Shown here: piece after piece, positions 47,490-59,773 of the stretch
How the letters are laid out: each line of letters starts with the position of its first letter
Position numbering within the stretch: the stretch's first letter is position 1
Assembly (NCBI GenBank): GCA_943737045.1
Contig: CALSFV010000080.1
Coordinates: forward strand, 1-64,000
Source: Parapristionchus giblindavisi
Taxonomy: Eukaryota; Nematoda; Chromadorea; Rhabditida; Diplogasteridae
DNA length: 64,000 bases
Direction: 5' to 3'
Notes under the pieces: generated by a model
Database searches by the model: none
What the model saw: only the letters and a program-made list of their open reading frames with translations
Told to the model about the DNA's origin: nothing
Translations under genes and position numbers: made by a program

Positions 47490-47960
47490 TGTATAGGGGT
47501 TATAGACCTCGCTGATGAAGATGCGCATAGTCATTTTGGCTCAAGTGGTCCCGCAACGCCTGGGCGCGATTACGGCATAATCACGTTTTCAAGCCGTTCT
47601 CGGTCAGTTGTAGAGCAAGAGGTATGAAAATTGGTCTCCAAATTGGGCTCCCCGGGACAGAATTCGATAATGGGACAGAATGGTGATGATAGCTGTCTAC
47701 TTCGTTTGAAAATTTAGTTTTGAAAATTTTCCGAAAGGTCGACAAATGGACATTTTGATGGAGACGGTTGCGGCCCTGGCGAGTTTCCCAATTTTAATAC
47801 CTCTAGATGATCTTACTGCAACGCCGCCCCGGCTTTGCGGGACCACTGCTGCCAACATGACTATGAACATCTTCATCAGCGAGGTCGATAACCCCTACAC
47901 ACAAGTTTTGAGGGCATCACAATTTTTGGCATGTGTCAACCGTTGTTCGACTCTTACGCC
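47490..47960. mobile_element. Second copy of the 10165 foldback
   Basis: Contains GTATAGGGGTTATAGACCTC and the inverted GAGGTCGATAACCCCTACAC, plus the GTGGTCCCGCAACGC / GCTTTGCGGGACCAC pair; ends at CGACTCTTACGCC. Confidence 0.7.
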
Positions 47961-48246
47961 TCATATTCACAAATTACTCTGATAAATAGGATTCTTTTTC
48001 TAAATTCAAGAACAATTAATGAGAGAGACGGAAGACGTAATTGTTCATGGCTGTGAACAAAGGTAAAAAAATGATAAGGAGACCATAGTCGGTATAAAAT
48101 GTACTTGCACAATTGCCTTGCTGCTGGTGCTAAACAGAGAAAGAACTATCTATTAACTCATCACGTTTTCCTCCCTTCCTTCATCGTTCTCTCTGATCTA
48201 CCTACTATCTCACTTGGCAACCGCCCCATGTGCTGCAATACCTAGA

Positions 48247-48680
48247 TCACAGCTGTGATACTATTACGAAAAAATGCGGGGTTGGGTGAATTGGCAATAG
48301 ATGAATCGAGAGTATTCCATGTATTAACAATTCTGTCAGACAGGAAGGATCTAAATCTAAAAATCCTATGAAAGAGTAGCTTTTGGAGGCGTCCACGGTT
48401 TCTTTGGAGTGAATTAGAAAAAGTAACATTTTGCGGGGGTCGATATCGACAAAACCGTTAATGATTTTAAAAGTTGTTGTCAGATCAATGATGTTTCTAC
48501 GGGTGGAAAGGGATTGAAGATCGAGAAGATACAGCATGTGGGGATAGTCCATGTTCGGGATACCACATCTACGAAGAACGATTCTGGAATAGTTTTTAAG
48601 GAGAGATACATTTTTCTGATCATTCTTGAGCTTATCAACATGAGATCAACTATTTTAACTATTTCCAATCGAAATCTTTG
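48247..48680 (-). mobile_element. LINE C-terminal scrap (CR1/Jockey-like)
   Basis: The minus strand reads LLDLQSLSTRRNIIDL then TFKIINGFVDIDP, the terminal RT segment of such LINEs. Frames are broken. The hAT MITE at 48701 sits just upstream of it on that strand. Confidence 0.65.
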
Positions 48681-48700
48681 GATGCCAGCTGCCTTTAAAT

Positions 48701-49087
48701 TAGAGTTGGCAATTCGGGCGTTGCGGGCCCGCAATGAAATTGACTTTTCATTGCTAATGATTGCGGGCCCGCAGTGCGGTGTAAAATCATTGCGGGCCCG
48801 CTAACTCAGAGGGAGGGGAGGGGGAGCGATTGCGGGCCCGCAATGACTACTTTATTCCTACCCTGTTATTTTTTTGCTATCGGTCGTTTTTTCTCTGTTA
48901 ACGAAGGAAAGTGAAGAGAACTGAGATGAACGACTGATCACAAAAAGTAGCAGGGTAGGAATGAAGTAGTCATTGCGGGCCCGCAAAAGCCATTGCGGGC
49001 CCGCAATCGCTCCCCACTCCTCTCTCCTAGTTTGATTATAGACCGCTCTGCGGGCCCGCAATGAATTATGCATTATAGCCATCTCTA
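48701..49087. mobile_element. hAT-type MITE with repeated GC-rich palindromes
   Basis: TIRs TAGAGTTGGCAATTCGG / ATAGCCATCTCTA. Perfect 8-bp target duplication CTTTAAAT (48693-48700, 49088-49095). The palindrome GCGGGCCCGC recurs many times inside. Confidence 0.92.
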
Positions 49088-49097
49088 CTTTAAATGT

Positions 49098-49475
49098 TTG
49101 TTGTTTTTTTTCGGAAAGTGAAAAAAAACTACTTCACATTGTTTGTATTTCAAACGATGTAAAATGTAAAAAAAAGCATGATAAACTGTGGGAGAAATCC
49201 TTACCATCCTAAAATATAACTTGGACGTAACTATGATTCACTTAAGTCGTATATCGTATAGATCTTCTCATTGCTTTCATTCTCCTTATTCCTCCTCCTA
49301 TTCGTGAAATGCCACTGGTATCCTTGACAATGGTCTGATGTTCTTAATGAGATCTAAAAGTAGAAGATTAATCGACTTTATACGAGCTCCGTCTACGAAT
49401 CCTCATTCTCTCTTCAACTGCGTATAAGCACCGTGTCTTGCACCGAATCTTTCAGATTTATCTTACTCTTTAAAA
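49098..49475. repeat. Intergenic duplicate of 36782-37137, LINE-free
   Basis: Collinear with the segment upstream of gene 3 and with the LINE's right flank; carries the empty insertion site near 49433-49445. Confidence 0.75.
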
Positions 49476-50322
49476 TGGGCAGAGGGGAAAATAGAATAGG
49501 CAATATTTTTAATATCATAGTAGAGGTGATAGGTAATTGTTGGGAAGTAGGTTGTACAGAGTAGTTTTGACAATAACGTACTACTAGCCCATACCTCTAT
49601 GCATTTTAACTCCTTAAAATTAATACTTCTGTTTGTTGGTAGGAAATATCGTGAAAATTTCGAAAATACACATTCTTGATTGTTTATTTTCTCTGATAGA
49701 GCAAACATTGGCTAGTGATGCAAATCCATAAACTTCATATCTCTCTACCTCGCTCCTGAGTTGTAATCATCCCATCTGCACCCATAACATTAGGCCACGT
49801 CTACCCGCACCTTTTTTTGCACTTGCAACACATCCCAGGTTTCGCAAATATATTGATTCCGAAATGCGTCGTCTTATGAAAGATCGCGATGTAGTCGAAA
49901 AATGAATCAGCATAAAAATGAACAGTGTATGGTATGAAGGATAACTTTTGCTGCTTCTCTGTCTTCTCTATTATTCACGAATATATCCTATTGACTCCGT
50001 TGTTAAAGATGGTGGCCCGCGAATGTTCAGATACATCACTACACCTCTATTATGCGAATGCAAAGAGATATGCGAAGAGTTAGCTCAGCCTCTCATCTAT
50101 CCTATAGCGTTCAGACTCATTACCCGTTTAACGCAAGTTCGAAACCTATTGCCGAATTTCCTCAATTTTCAAAAAGCGCGCACTTCCCTGAACCGGGCCT
50201 GATGGTTTATTAATGTTTCTAGCGATCAATAGACAAAATCAGCACAAAATAAATAATGTACTGTGCGTAAAATAACTTTTGCTACCTTTATGTCTTCACA
50301 GTTTGTTCACAAAAATATTCGT
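49476..50322. other. Upstream region of gene 4
   Basis: 49921-49995 and 50255-50325 resemble each other (GTGTATGG...ATAACTTTTGCT and GTACTGTGCG...ATAACTTTTGCT), as if the gene 4 promoter and start were once duplicated. No clear TATA box. Confidence 0.4.
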
Positions 50323-53300
50323 ATGACACCACCTTTAAGTAACTGCATGTTGTCAATCATGCTCCTTCTTCTTCTATCCTCTGTAGTTGAAGGTTAGTAT
50401 ATTTTTGAACAAAAATTTCTATCAATAAGAATTATAATTTAATCACTGTTCCAAGTTTCTGGCCAATGTCCCACTCTGGGTACACCACCAACAGTTCCGT
50501 CTGATTTCTCAAGTTTTACTCCTGCAAAAATCTCAAGTGATATGAAGATTCAATGTCCGAATCGATGGCTGTACAGAGTAAGAGTATTTATTCATATTTT
50601 CGCTTTTAGCGTGTGTAAAAAACGAAACGTAGGCGAGAGTTTGTGTAAAACGAGGAGAGTTTTATTATTTTTTAGGAACTTTTTTTTAAACAATAAATAT
50701 GTATATTTTGCAGATGAATCCTGACCTTAGCGCTGGTGTTCTAGACCGACAAGACTACTATTGCGACACTCAAGAAAACCGGTGTCCATGAATACAAAAT
50801 ATCCTTTTATTTCTTAATTGCAGATGGAAAGGATTGTTTAATGGATTTCGACTGCAAGCAGATGAACTGGTATTGATTTTTCTTTTTTTTTATTTCTGTG
50901 AATAGTAAATTAATGCAGGTTGCCTGTGTTGACGCCAGTGGAGTCGACATTTATGGTCAGTACAGCGTTTGTATAACTCAGCGCTCCTCCAAAACAGGGA
51001 CAGTTATCATTGAAAACTGTGCAAAATGCCAGCGTAATACGTATGATACAATAGGGTGAATTTAAACCGCTTTCCCACTCCTGCGTACTACTCTCTTCTT
51101 ACTACCTTTTCCTCATGACCGTTCTCGAAACTCTGTATAACCAACCGAAAAAAAAATATATGCGGTGTTACTTATGGTTTGAAACGAAAATACCGCAACC
51201 TATTCATGGATTATAATACATATATGCGCCTAGCCGAATTCTAATTTTCAATAATTTCATCACGTACAATCTACGTGTCTGACGATCACGATACCAACAA
51301 TCTAGTTTATCTCGTTAATGGTATTTACTCTTGTGGATCGGGATATACAATGAGTGTCAAGGCAAAAGAGGTAGAATATACAGGTTTGGTCGTTGAGTTC
51401 TATATTCATAAATAAATCAAGATATATTGAGGTGACATCGTTACATGTGTGAGCCCCCAATCATGGAAAGTTGATTCGACCATCCTCGATGCTAGACCAT
51501 CAGTGTCTTGTCAAGGTAAAACTTCAAGATTTGGACAAAAAAGTACCATTTGTTGCGTCTAATTGCAGCGAAAGTAAGCATTTGATTTAGCTGTGTAATT
51601 CGGATTGAATCGCGCTCTTCATTCACCTTAAAGGCACACCTCAAGCAAATTTTACTATCCGCGCTGGCAATACTCTCTCGCAGACAAAGAAAGTGAGAAA
51701 GTGTAGCCAGAGCGGAGAGTTGCAAATTAGCTTGGGGTGTCGCTTTAAATATTATTAAATCCAACGTCTAAAATTGATTGTTCGGTAACCAGCAACACGG
51801 TTTCTTCTTCCAGTACCCACTACTGTAGTATCACCGTCTACCGCACAAACTACAGTAGAATTTCTACCTACCGTAACTACTTCAGTACTATCTCCGTCTA
51901 CCGCACAAACTGCAGTAGAATTTCTACCTACCGTAACTACTTCAGTAACATCTCCGTCTACCGCACAAACTACAGAAGTATTTCCGTCTACCGTAACTTC
52001 TTCAGTACTATCTCCGTCTACCGCACAAACTACAGAAGTATTTCCGTCTACCGTAACTTCTACAGTACTATCTCCGTCTACCGCACAAACTACAGAAGTA
52101 TTTCCGTCTACCGTAACTTCTTCAGTACTATCTCCGTCTACCGCACAAACTACAGAAGTATTTCCATCTACCGTAACTTCTTCAGTACTATCTCCGTCTA
52201 CCGCACAGACTACAGAAGTATTTCCATCTACCGTAACTTCTTCAGTACTATCTCCGTCTACCGCACAAACTACAGAAGTATTTCCGTCTACCGTAACTTC
52301 TACAGTACTATCTCCGTCTACCGCACAAACTACAGAAGTATTTCCGTCTACCGTAACTTCTTCAGTACTATCTCCGTCTACCGCACAAACTACAGAAGTA
52401 TTTCCGTCTACCGTAACTTCTACAGTACTATCTCGGTCTACCGTACAAACAGTCACTTTCCAAGGTGAAATTTCTTTTTTTTAATGAAATATAATCTTTT
52501 TATTCAGAAATCCAAACCACTACAATCTCTGAAACGACAGTTATAACGACAACACCGGTATATCAATTCTGTAAATTTCAATTTCGCATGAATAGTCGAC
52601 GATCGTTATAATACTGATGTTGGAATTGTTAAACTAACTTTGTATAAGTTACAAAATGCATCGTACGTTTATTTGATGCATCGAGGCACAAGGCAAATGT
52701 GACTATGCCCAACGGTCTGCACTCTGGCGTTCTCTCGTAAACAAAGAACGCGATGGAGCTTTAGCTTATAGAGTTTTACAGGAGCGGAGAGATTTAAATA
52801 AACTCGGAGTGTGTCTTTAAGGATCCTTGCTACCCCGATATTGGTATTTGGTCTGAATGGACTACTTCCGGTGAGTGTGCGACAAATTGCGGAGCATGTA
52901 GTAATGCAACAAGAACCCGAGCATGCACCACCGAATCTGATGGGCGCCCTTGCATGTGAGTTATTCTCATCTTATCTTTTTCTTTATTCCTTCGTATTAC
53001 AAGTAACATTACAATAAATGACATAAAGGGTTTATGGGTGTCCGTCACTCAGGTATCGAAATCGGTGAGGGTATTGGGTAAAGTGGGAGTTTGGGAGCTA
53101 CGGGCCTTGGAAAAGGGATAATTTTATCTGGGGATGTCTTAACATCCCTGCACGGAAGGGGGGGGGCTAGTTAAGATTAATTTATTATTTTGTATTATTA
53201 TTATTTTTAAACCTCAGTAGCTACACAGTTTTAAAAATAATAATAATACAAAATAATAATTAACCATTTCTTAGACAATAGTCTGATTTTTTCAGTGGCC

Positions 53301-54434
53301 TCTCAACCGACGTTGTTCCTTGTGGCACGACTCCATGTTCGCCACCAAATGCGGCGTGCTGTGATCCTTATGTTGAAAGGGTGGATAATAACACTGGATT
53401 GCTCTTCTGTGGGGTAAGTTTTATGTATACTATAGTATGAACTTGAGTTAGCTAATCGGATTGCGGACCCGCAAAGGCTCGTAAAATCACAAGCCATTGA
53501 CAGGGCCAACAACCTCCGAATAGCCAACTCCAGTATGAGATTCCTATGTCCTTTAAGATTCCTGAATGCTGTCCTGAGGGCGGTATTTGGGGTGAATGGA
53601 CGACAACAGGACCATGCGCTGGAAATTGCGGATCTCGTTGTAAAGCGACGAGAACGAGAAGTTGTAGTACGCTGTCCTATGGATGTCCATGCACGTGAGC
53701 ATTTTCGAGAAAGCAGCCCACACAGCGCTTCACACAAAGAGAGCCCTCATTGAAAAGTTGACAAAATGAGGTAAAATTACCCTATGGCGCAAAATGATGC
53801 ACTCTCATCATTAAGCGTTCTCTTTTTTTCGCTTTTTTCTGTGTTACACCATGACAACTAACGAAACGCTATCCACTCTTATGGAAAAATATGCATATCC
53901 AAACATATTATTCATGCACACAGCTTTATAATAATCATGCAAGTACTAAAAAAAAACTCGATATATTGTAGTTGTGTTTTTCTTAATGAATTTCTAACAC
54001 AACCTCATTTTAATCTCACTCTTTCTTTCTTTATTTCTGATTAGGAAAGATTCAAACCAATTTCAGGGGAGACGAATCGGACATTGGTCCATGTGGTATC
54101 AAGCTCTGTACCTTCCCCAGCAAACCTTGCGAGTCTCCTTATGTCAAATCACTGAATAATAGAACAAGAGAGTTCTTTTGTGGATCGTTAACCGTGCAAT
54201 GTGATCCGGATTCGATCTGCGATATATCCTTTCGTTCCAAAACCGACGGTAAGAGAAGTCGTATTAATTTATTTTATTTATTAAAATTAATAAATATCAT
54301 CCCTATGTCTTGCATTAACTGCAGTTGTCAAATCATTTTTATCGCTTTTGCATAGCATATCAGTTGAAATTGAAAAAAAGAAACTTGATAAAGGAATTTG
54401 GTCTCTGTATTTGATCTGGGATCTTTTCAGGTAA
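50323..54434 (+). CDS. Gene 4: secreted protein with CCP-like start, mucin-like repeat exon and TSP1 modules
   Basis: Exons: 50323-50392 (signal peptide with a Leu-rich core), 50456-50577, 50714-50781, 50824-50869, 50919-50955, 51432-51515, 51814-52464, 52508-52557, 52822-52955, 53296-53413, 53558-53694, 54067-54248, 54325-54434. Total 1809 nt (602 aa plus stop). In-frame ATGs at 50347 and 50359 are alternative starts. A CCP-like module (GQCPTLG, KIQCPN, YYCDT, W, VACVD) is followed by a Cys module, a 651-nt Thr/Ser repeat exon, and TSP1 exons at 52822 and 53558 with partners at 53296 and 54067. A further exon (51261-51383) present in gene 5 seems to have lost its acceptor here; skipping it keeps the frame. 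The last exon is open for 36 codons but has no paralogue to confirm it. Confidence 0.72.
51261..51383 (+). pseudogene. Orphan exon of gene 4 lacking a splice acceptor
   Basis: Open in the gene 5 frame (YSCGSGYT shared with 62522-62650) with a normal donor at 51384. Where gene 5 has ATTCAG, gene 4 has TTTCAT, and the following Cys codon is CGT (Arg). Phase 1 in and out, so skipping is frame-neutral. Confidence 0.6.
51628..51748. mobile_element. Short MITE in a gene 4 intron
   Basis: TTAAAGGCACACCTCAAGC faces GCTTGGGGTGTCGCTTTAA. Similar ends at about 52670-52820 and 62930-63035. Confidence 0.6.
51814..52464 (+). CDS. Mucin-like tandem-repeat exon of gene 4
   Basis: A 651-nt exon entered and left in phase 1. 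It is about ten copies of a 60-bp unit, encoding a 20-residue repeat close to SPSTAQTTEVFPSTVTSSVL. Thr and Ser dominate, so heavy O-glycosylation and an extended stalk are likely. The first two units differ (TTVEFLPTVTTSVL), while the rest are nearly identical, indicating recent homogenisation or expansion. The minus strand is open across the same repeat only because the 60-bp unit is a multiple of three. The + strand reading is preferred because it has a TTCTTCCAG acceptor and a GTGAAA donor and joins flanking Cys modules in frame. Confidence 0.8.
53180..53267. repeat. AT-rich perfect hairpin in a gene 4 intron
   Basis: TTTTGTATTATTATTATTTT faces AAAATAATAATAATACAAAA, immediately upstream of the exon at 53296. 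Confidence 0.75.
53443..53532. mobile_element. 90-bp hAT-type MITE in a gene 4 intron
   Basis: GAGTTAGCTAATCGG and CCGAATAGCCAACTC ends, related to the 43153 family; flanks GTATGAAC / GTATGAGA. Confidence 0.6.
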
Positions 54435-54958
54435 AGGGTATTAATAACTAATAGTGATGATATTACTCGAACAGTTATTCAAATATTATTACTTCTTTAT
54501 CACTTGAAGTGATTTTTTTCCTCTTATATATTTTCATACTGTATAGGGGAATAAATGATTTTTTTGTTCGCTATTTCAATGATTTTGGATGATACAATAA
54601 TGCACAACATATAATATAATAGCACAAAAATGGACATTGACCTTGACAAAATTACAGTCCCGAATGACATAACCTAAGCGCAGCACGCGGGGCTTCTACG
54701 GATTCAAGAAAGATTTTAGAGATATTTCATTAGTTGTTATCGTTGAGTTATCCCTTATTGAGAGCTATTCACATTTTCTTTTCTATTCCACCCTCGAGAG
54801 TCTCAGACACCAATAACAATTTGAAATGAATGATACAATAGAAGAGCGATAACAACTAAAGGATGCAATACAATAGGAAAGGTGCCGCCAAGGAAACTGA
54901 TTCAATTGAAAGATGAACAATGGTTTCATTTGAAGCGAAGAAGCGAAGCAAAGACAAT
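54435..54958. other. Gene 4/gene 5 intergenic region
   Basis: No gene or repeat recognised; leads into the TATA box of gene 5. Confidence 0.45.
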
Positions 54959-54970
54959 TTATATAAAAGG
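54959..54970 (+). promoter_or_regulatory. TATA box of gene 5
   Basis: TTATATAAAAGG sits 34-45 bp upstream of the signal-peptide ATG at 55004, the right place for a core promoter with a very short leader. Confidence 0.55.
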
Positions 54971-55089
54971 GGACGGCCGCAACATCCTTTTGATATCACA
55001 GCAATGTCGTGCATCTTCCTTCTGCTCTTGGCCGCCTTCGGTTAGTCCCTTGTGAACTTTAATTATTTTATTTTATTTTTCCCTATTAA

Positions 55090-57306
55090 GAGACCGGCTC
55101 GGTAAGACTCGAGCATTTTGACCCCCTGCCGGACATTCGCGAGGACTTTCGATCTGGCCCTCAATACTTTCATCATAGACACATACCGGGGGGAGACCGA
55201 TGAAAGTTATAGTGAAAATGCCCTTAGGCTCAAACCCGGCTCACATATGTCGCATAAAATAAAAAAATTGAAAAATTCATAACTTTTCAATCGTGATAGC
55301 TAGCAGCGTTATTTCTTTTTATTGGTGAATAACATGTCATGCGCCCTTATAAACACAGCTGAGCAGTAATTTCATATCGTTCTGGATATGTTTTTTCGTG
55401 TATAATTTTCCGATTTTTCCTCTTCCATCCTCGTTGAAGAGAGACGGCAAGCATTGACATAGTACATATTGTAGCCCTGACACTTCTGTACATGATGGTC
55501 ACATTCCCTTGGAAATCCAACTTTTCTGAAGCATCGAGAATTGCAACTGAATGTGAGATATGTGTAATTTGCAAAAATCGAAAATTAAATTTCTTGTAAA
55601 TCGCAAGAGTAGTAGGTAGCTTTATTATGCCTTTTTACTTGTAGTGATGCGCCTACACAGAAAAAATATTCAAGTAGACTCAGACTAAATTTTTAAAAAT
55701 TTTTAAAAATAATTATTTTATTTTTATTTTTTTCAACCCTGACATTGAGTCGACCGTCAAGGCAAGTTGATTCATAGGGCGGATGGTAGCTGATGCATGT
55801 CCGTTTGCGAAAACAACTGCCACGAAAAGAATCGTCGTTTCGCAGATCTAGAATTTATTTTTTTAATTATCAAACTTGAATATTTATATGTTTCTTTCAC
55901 ATAAATCGGTTGGAAGGTGGCGTATGGCAACCAAAGCTGTACCATTGTTATCAGTAGGAGTGTACTGTACTGCACTACCGTAACCGTCAGGAATCACGAA
56001 CTAACTTTTTTTCAGTCGACCCATGATTCACAACCATGACCCCGGGTTCATGGTTGAGAATAGCTGAGGTCGAAAAATTCATGATGATCCCAGACCAAAT
56101 ACTATTTGGCAATATATCAACAGTGAGCCAACTTCTAGTTTTCTGGATACCGTAACCCAAAATACAGTAATCTAGTTACCGTACCCTATAATAATGTGGT
56201 GAAATTCTCGGAAAATTCAAGTGCGTGCCTTACAATTACTGTAGTTTGGGTTACGGTATCCAGAAAACTAGAAGTTGGCTCACTGTTGATATATTGCCAA
56301 ATACTATTTGGTCTGGGATCATCATGAATTTTTCGACCTCAGCTATTCTCAACCATGAACCCGGGGTCATGGTTGTGAATCATGGGTCGACTGAAAAAAA
56401 GTTAGTTCGTGATTCCTGACGGTTACGGTAGTGCAGTACAGTACACTCCTACTGATAACAATGGTACAGCTTTGGTTGCCATACGCCACCTTCCAACCGA
56501 TTTATGTGAAAGAAACATATAAATATTCAAGTTTGATAATTAAAAAAATAAATTCTAGATCTGCGAAACGACGATTCTTTTCGTGGCAGTTGTTTTCGCA
56601 AACGGACATGCATCAGCTACCATCCGCCCTATGAATCAACTTGCCTTGACGGTCGACTCAATGTCAGGGTTGAAAAAAATAAAAATAAAATAATTATTTT
56701 TAAAAATTTTTAAAAATTTAGTCTGAGTCTACTTGAATATTTTTTCTGTGTAGGCGCATCACTACAAGTAAAAAGGCATAATAAAGCTACCTACTACTCT
56801 TGCGATTTACAAGAAATTTAATTTTCGATTTTTGCAAATTACACATATCTCACATTCAGTTGCAATTCTCGATGCTTCAGAAAAGTTGGATTTCCAAGGG
56901 AATGTGACCATCATGTACAGAAGTGTCAGGGCTACAATATGTACTATGTCAATGCTTGCCGTCTCTCTTCAACGAGGATGGAAGAGGAAAAATCGGAAAA
57001 TCATACACGAAAAAACATATCCAGAACGACATGATATTACTGCTCAACTGTGTTTGTAAGAGTGCATGACATGTTATTCACCAATAAAAAGAAATAAAAG
57101 TCCTAGCTATCGCGATTGAAAAGTTATGAATTTTTCAATTTTTTATTTTATGCGACATATGTGAGCCGGGTTTGAGCCTAAGGGCATTTTCACTATAACT
57201 TTCATCGGTCTCCCCCCGGTATGTGTCTATGATGAAAGTATTGAGGGCCAGATCGAAAGTCCTCGCGAATGTCCGGACCATGCTCGAGTCTTACCGAGCC
57301 GGTCTC
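55090..57306. mobile_element. Giant foldback with TTAA target duplication (piggyBac-like), 2.2 kb
   Basis: Arms of about 1,080 bp, nearly identical, around a loop of about 70 bp (56170-56238). Ends GAGACCGGCTCGGTAA / TTACCGAGCCGGTCTC, flanked on both sides by TTAA (55086-55089, 57307-57310). No transposase. The small open frames at 55347 and 56832, and at 55772 and 56431, are mirror copies. Confidence 0.88.
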
Positions 57307-57468
57307 TTAAACGCACACCCAACCCGCTATTTTGAAACCGTCCGCTATGGCAATGACTTCACGCTTTCGTTATCTACGAGAGAATGTTACTAGAGCGCAG
57401 AGAAAAATAGAAATAGACTGAAGTTAATTCAAATAAAATTTTACAAACTTTGTAAAAGACCGTTGCTA

Positions 57469-58904
57469 CAGTATCGCCAGAAAGTAATCGGACACTTTTT
57501 CATTTTTTTATAACTTTTGATCCAGGAAAGCAATCAAGCTGATCTTTTCAGACAATGTAGAGAATTTATCAAGGAATATTACCATGATGTGTTGGTGTAA
57601 TTAACTTAGTTAATTTTTGCGTAGTGATGACGCTACCGAAGTGCACTTTTTTGAAAATTCCCATTTCTTTAGTGAAAAGCCCTGTTCTTCGGGAACACTC
57701 TGAGAGTGTAGACCCCCACTAGGGTCGTACAGTCAAACAATCTGGAATGGCTCCGACTCCGATTTCAAGCTGTGGCAGGGTTGCAACTTTGACCTCCAAA
57801 ATTTATAACTCGGCTTCTAGATGTGATAACGACCCGTACTAAGCGCCAAAATGATGCTAGTGGCGAGTGATGTTTATCCCCGAAATATGGTAGTCATAGC
57901 TCGTCATTTGCCCTCAGGGCATAAAATAATTTTTTGTTGAGAGGACCGCTTTTGAGACCCTACCGTTCAGAGGGCAGGTCTTCTAAAATTATGGTTTCAG
58001 CGCATGCAGCTTTGCAATGTATCATATATTTATTTCCCTTATTTTGGTTTGGTTCCGATTCCTTTTAGACCCGTAGCTAAAGTTATGTTGAGGTCTACTC
58101 GGTTGTAGCGAGTAAAGATCAAAATACAAAGATCAAAGATCAATGTTCAGCAATAGTGTAAAAACTTTTGTGAACATCTCTAACATGCATAGGTGCTTTG
58201 CAAATAAGAAATTTCATCAATAGAGGCCCAGGGATGAGAGCAGTAAAAGAGAAAGCACAAGAGCGCGCACCGAGTAGACCTCTGCATAACTTTAGCTATG
58301 GGTCTAAAAGGAATCGGAACTAAACCAATATAAGGGAAATAAATATATGATACATTACATAGCAGCTTGCGCAGTAACCATATTTTTAGAAGACCTGCCC
58401 TCTGATCGGTAGGGTCTCAAAATCGGTCCTCCCAACAAAAAAATATTTTATGCCCTGAGGGCAAATGACGAGCTATGACTACCATATTTTGGGGATAAAC
58501 ATCACTCGCCACTAGCATCATTTTGGCGCTTAGTACGGGTCGTTATCACATCTAGAAGCGTGAGTTATAAATTTTGGAGGTCAAAGTTGCAACCCTGCCA
58601 CAGCTTGAAATCGGGGTCGGAGCCATTCCAGAATGTTTGACTGTACGGCCCTAGTGGGGGTCTACACTCTCACAGTGTTCCCGAAGAACAGGGCTTTTCA
58701 CTAAAGAAATGGGAATTTTCAAAAAAGTGCACTTCGGTAGCGTCATCACTACGCAAAAATTAACTAAGTTAATTACACCAACACATCATGGTAATATTCC
58801 TTGATAAATTCTCTACATTGGCTGAAAAGATCAGCTTGATTGCTTTCCTGGATCAAAAGTTATAAAAAAATGAAAAAGTGTCCGATTACTTTCTGGCGAT
58901 ACTG
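57469..58904. mobile_element. Foldback Tc1/mariner-type element, 1.44 kb
   Basis: Arms of about 640 bp with ends CAGTATCGCCAGAAAGTAAT and ATTACTTTCTGGCGATACTG, flanked by TA (57467-57468, 58905-58906). No transposase in the loop (about 58110-58260). Confidence 0.88.
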
Positions 58905-59773
58905 TATATATTAATATTTAAAAGGACAATGATAATTGTTTTAATAATTATTATTTAAAAAATTAATATAAAAATATTTTTTCAAGCTCATGGACAATGC
59001 CCCATTCCCCATGCCCCTACCAATTATCCATCGATGTTCAAGAATGTTTCCCCATTGACTGTCGAAAGCGATATGAGGATCAGCTGCTCTTCTGGTCAAA
59101 TTTACATGGTATGTAGTTCTTTATATTTCGATCTTGGGTGCTACATCGGATAACAAAAAACAATTTCATACTATTTTGAAGATGGCCGAACGTTGCCAGG
59201 CAGTTTATTTCTGAAAGAGAACATCTTCTTGGCAGAGAAAGCATTCATTTTTTTAAATGCATGCAAAAGCTTAGCCATCTTCTGATAAAAAATCATGAAC
59301 GGAATGGAAAAGCAGAGAAAAAAAACTCTCCTAGATTCACATTCTCTTTCTAATTTAATTATTGTTGAATACTACGTAAGTTCCGCTTGTCAGGTGAATC
59401 CTGACCAGAGTGGAGGCATCATTGAAAGAAACAACTACTACTGCGATAAAGTGACCAAGAAGTTATTACTTTTGTGTTATTTCAAACCTTTGTTTGATAA
59501 TCTTTACAGATGGAAAGGAAGACTCGATGGATTTAGACTAAAATGAGATGAACTGGTATGAATATTTACCAACAAGAACAATTATAGGCAAATAGGGTAT
59601 GCTGAATTTTCTTCAAAGTGGTGATGGTATGATGATGTTAGTTACGCCATGATTGTGGATCATATAGTTTATTAGATAAATTGCTCAATAACAATTTATC
59701 ATATAGTCTTTCTCCGGTATTTCGAAACTTAAAGTCTACTTAAACTACGTCACAGACCTTAAGTAGACTTTAA

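Noticed and set aside
51755..52456. Longest minus-strand open frame (233 aa, VCAVDGDST repeats)
   Set aside because: Shadow of the + strand Thr/Ser repeat exon; a 60-bp repeat stays open in several frames, and only the + strand has splice sites joining conserved modules.
55347..57059. Paired 75-aa and 67-aa frames on opposite strands
   Set aside because: Mirror images from the inverted arms of the TTAA foldback; no ATG-context or splice support for those frames.
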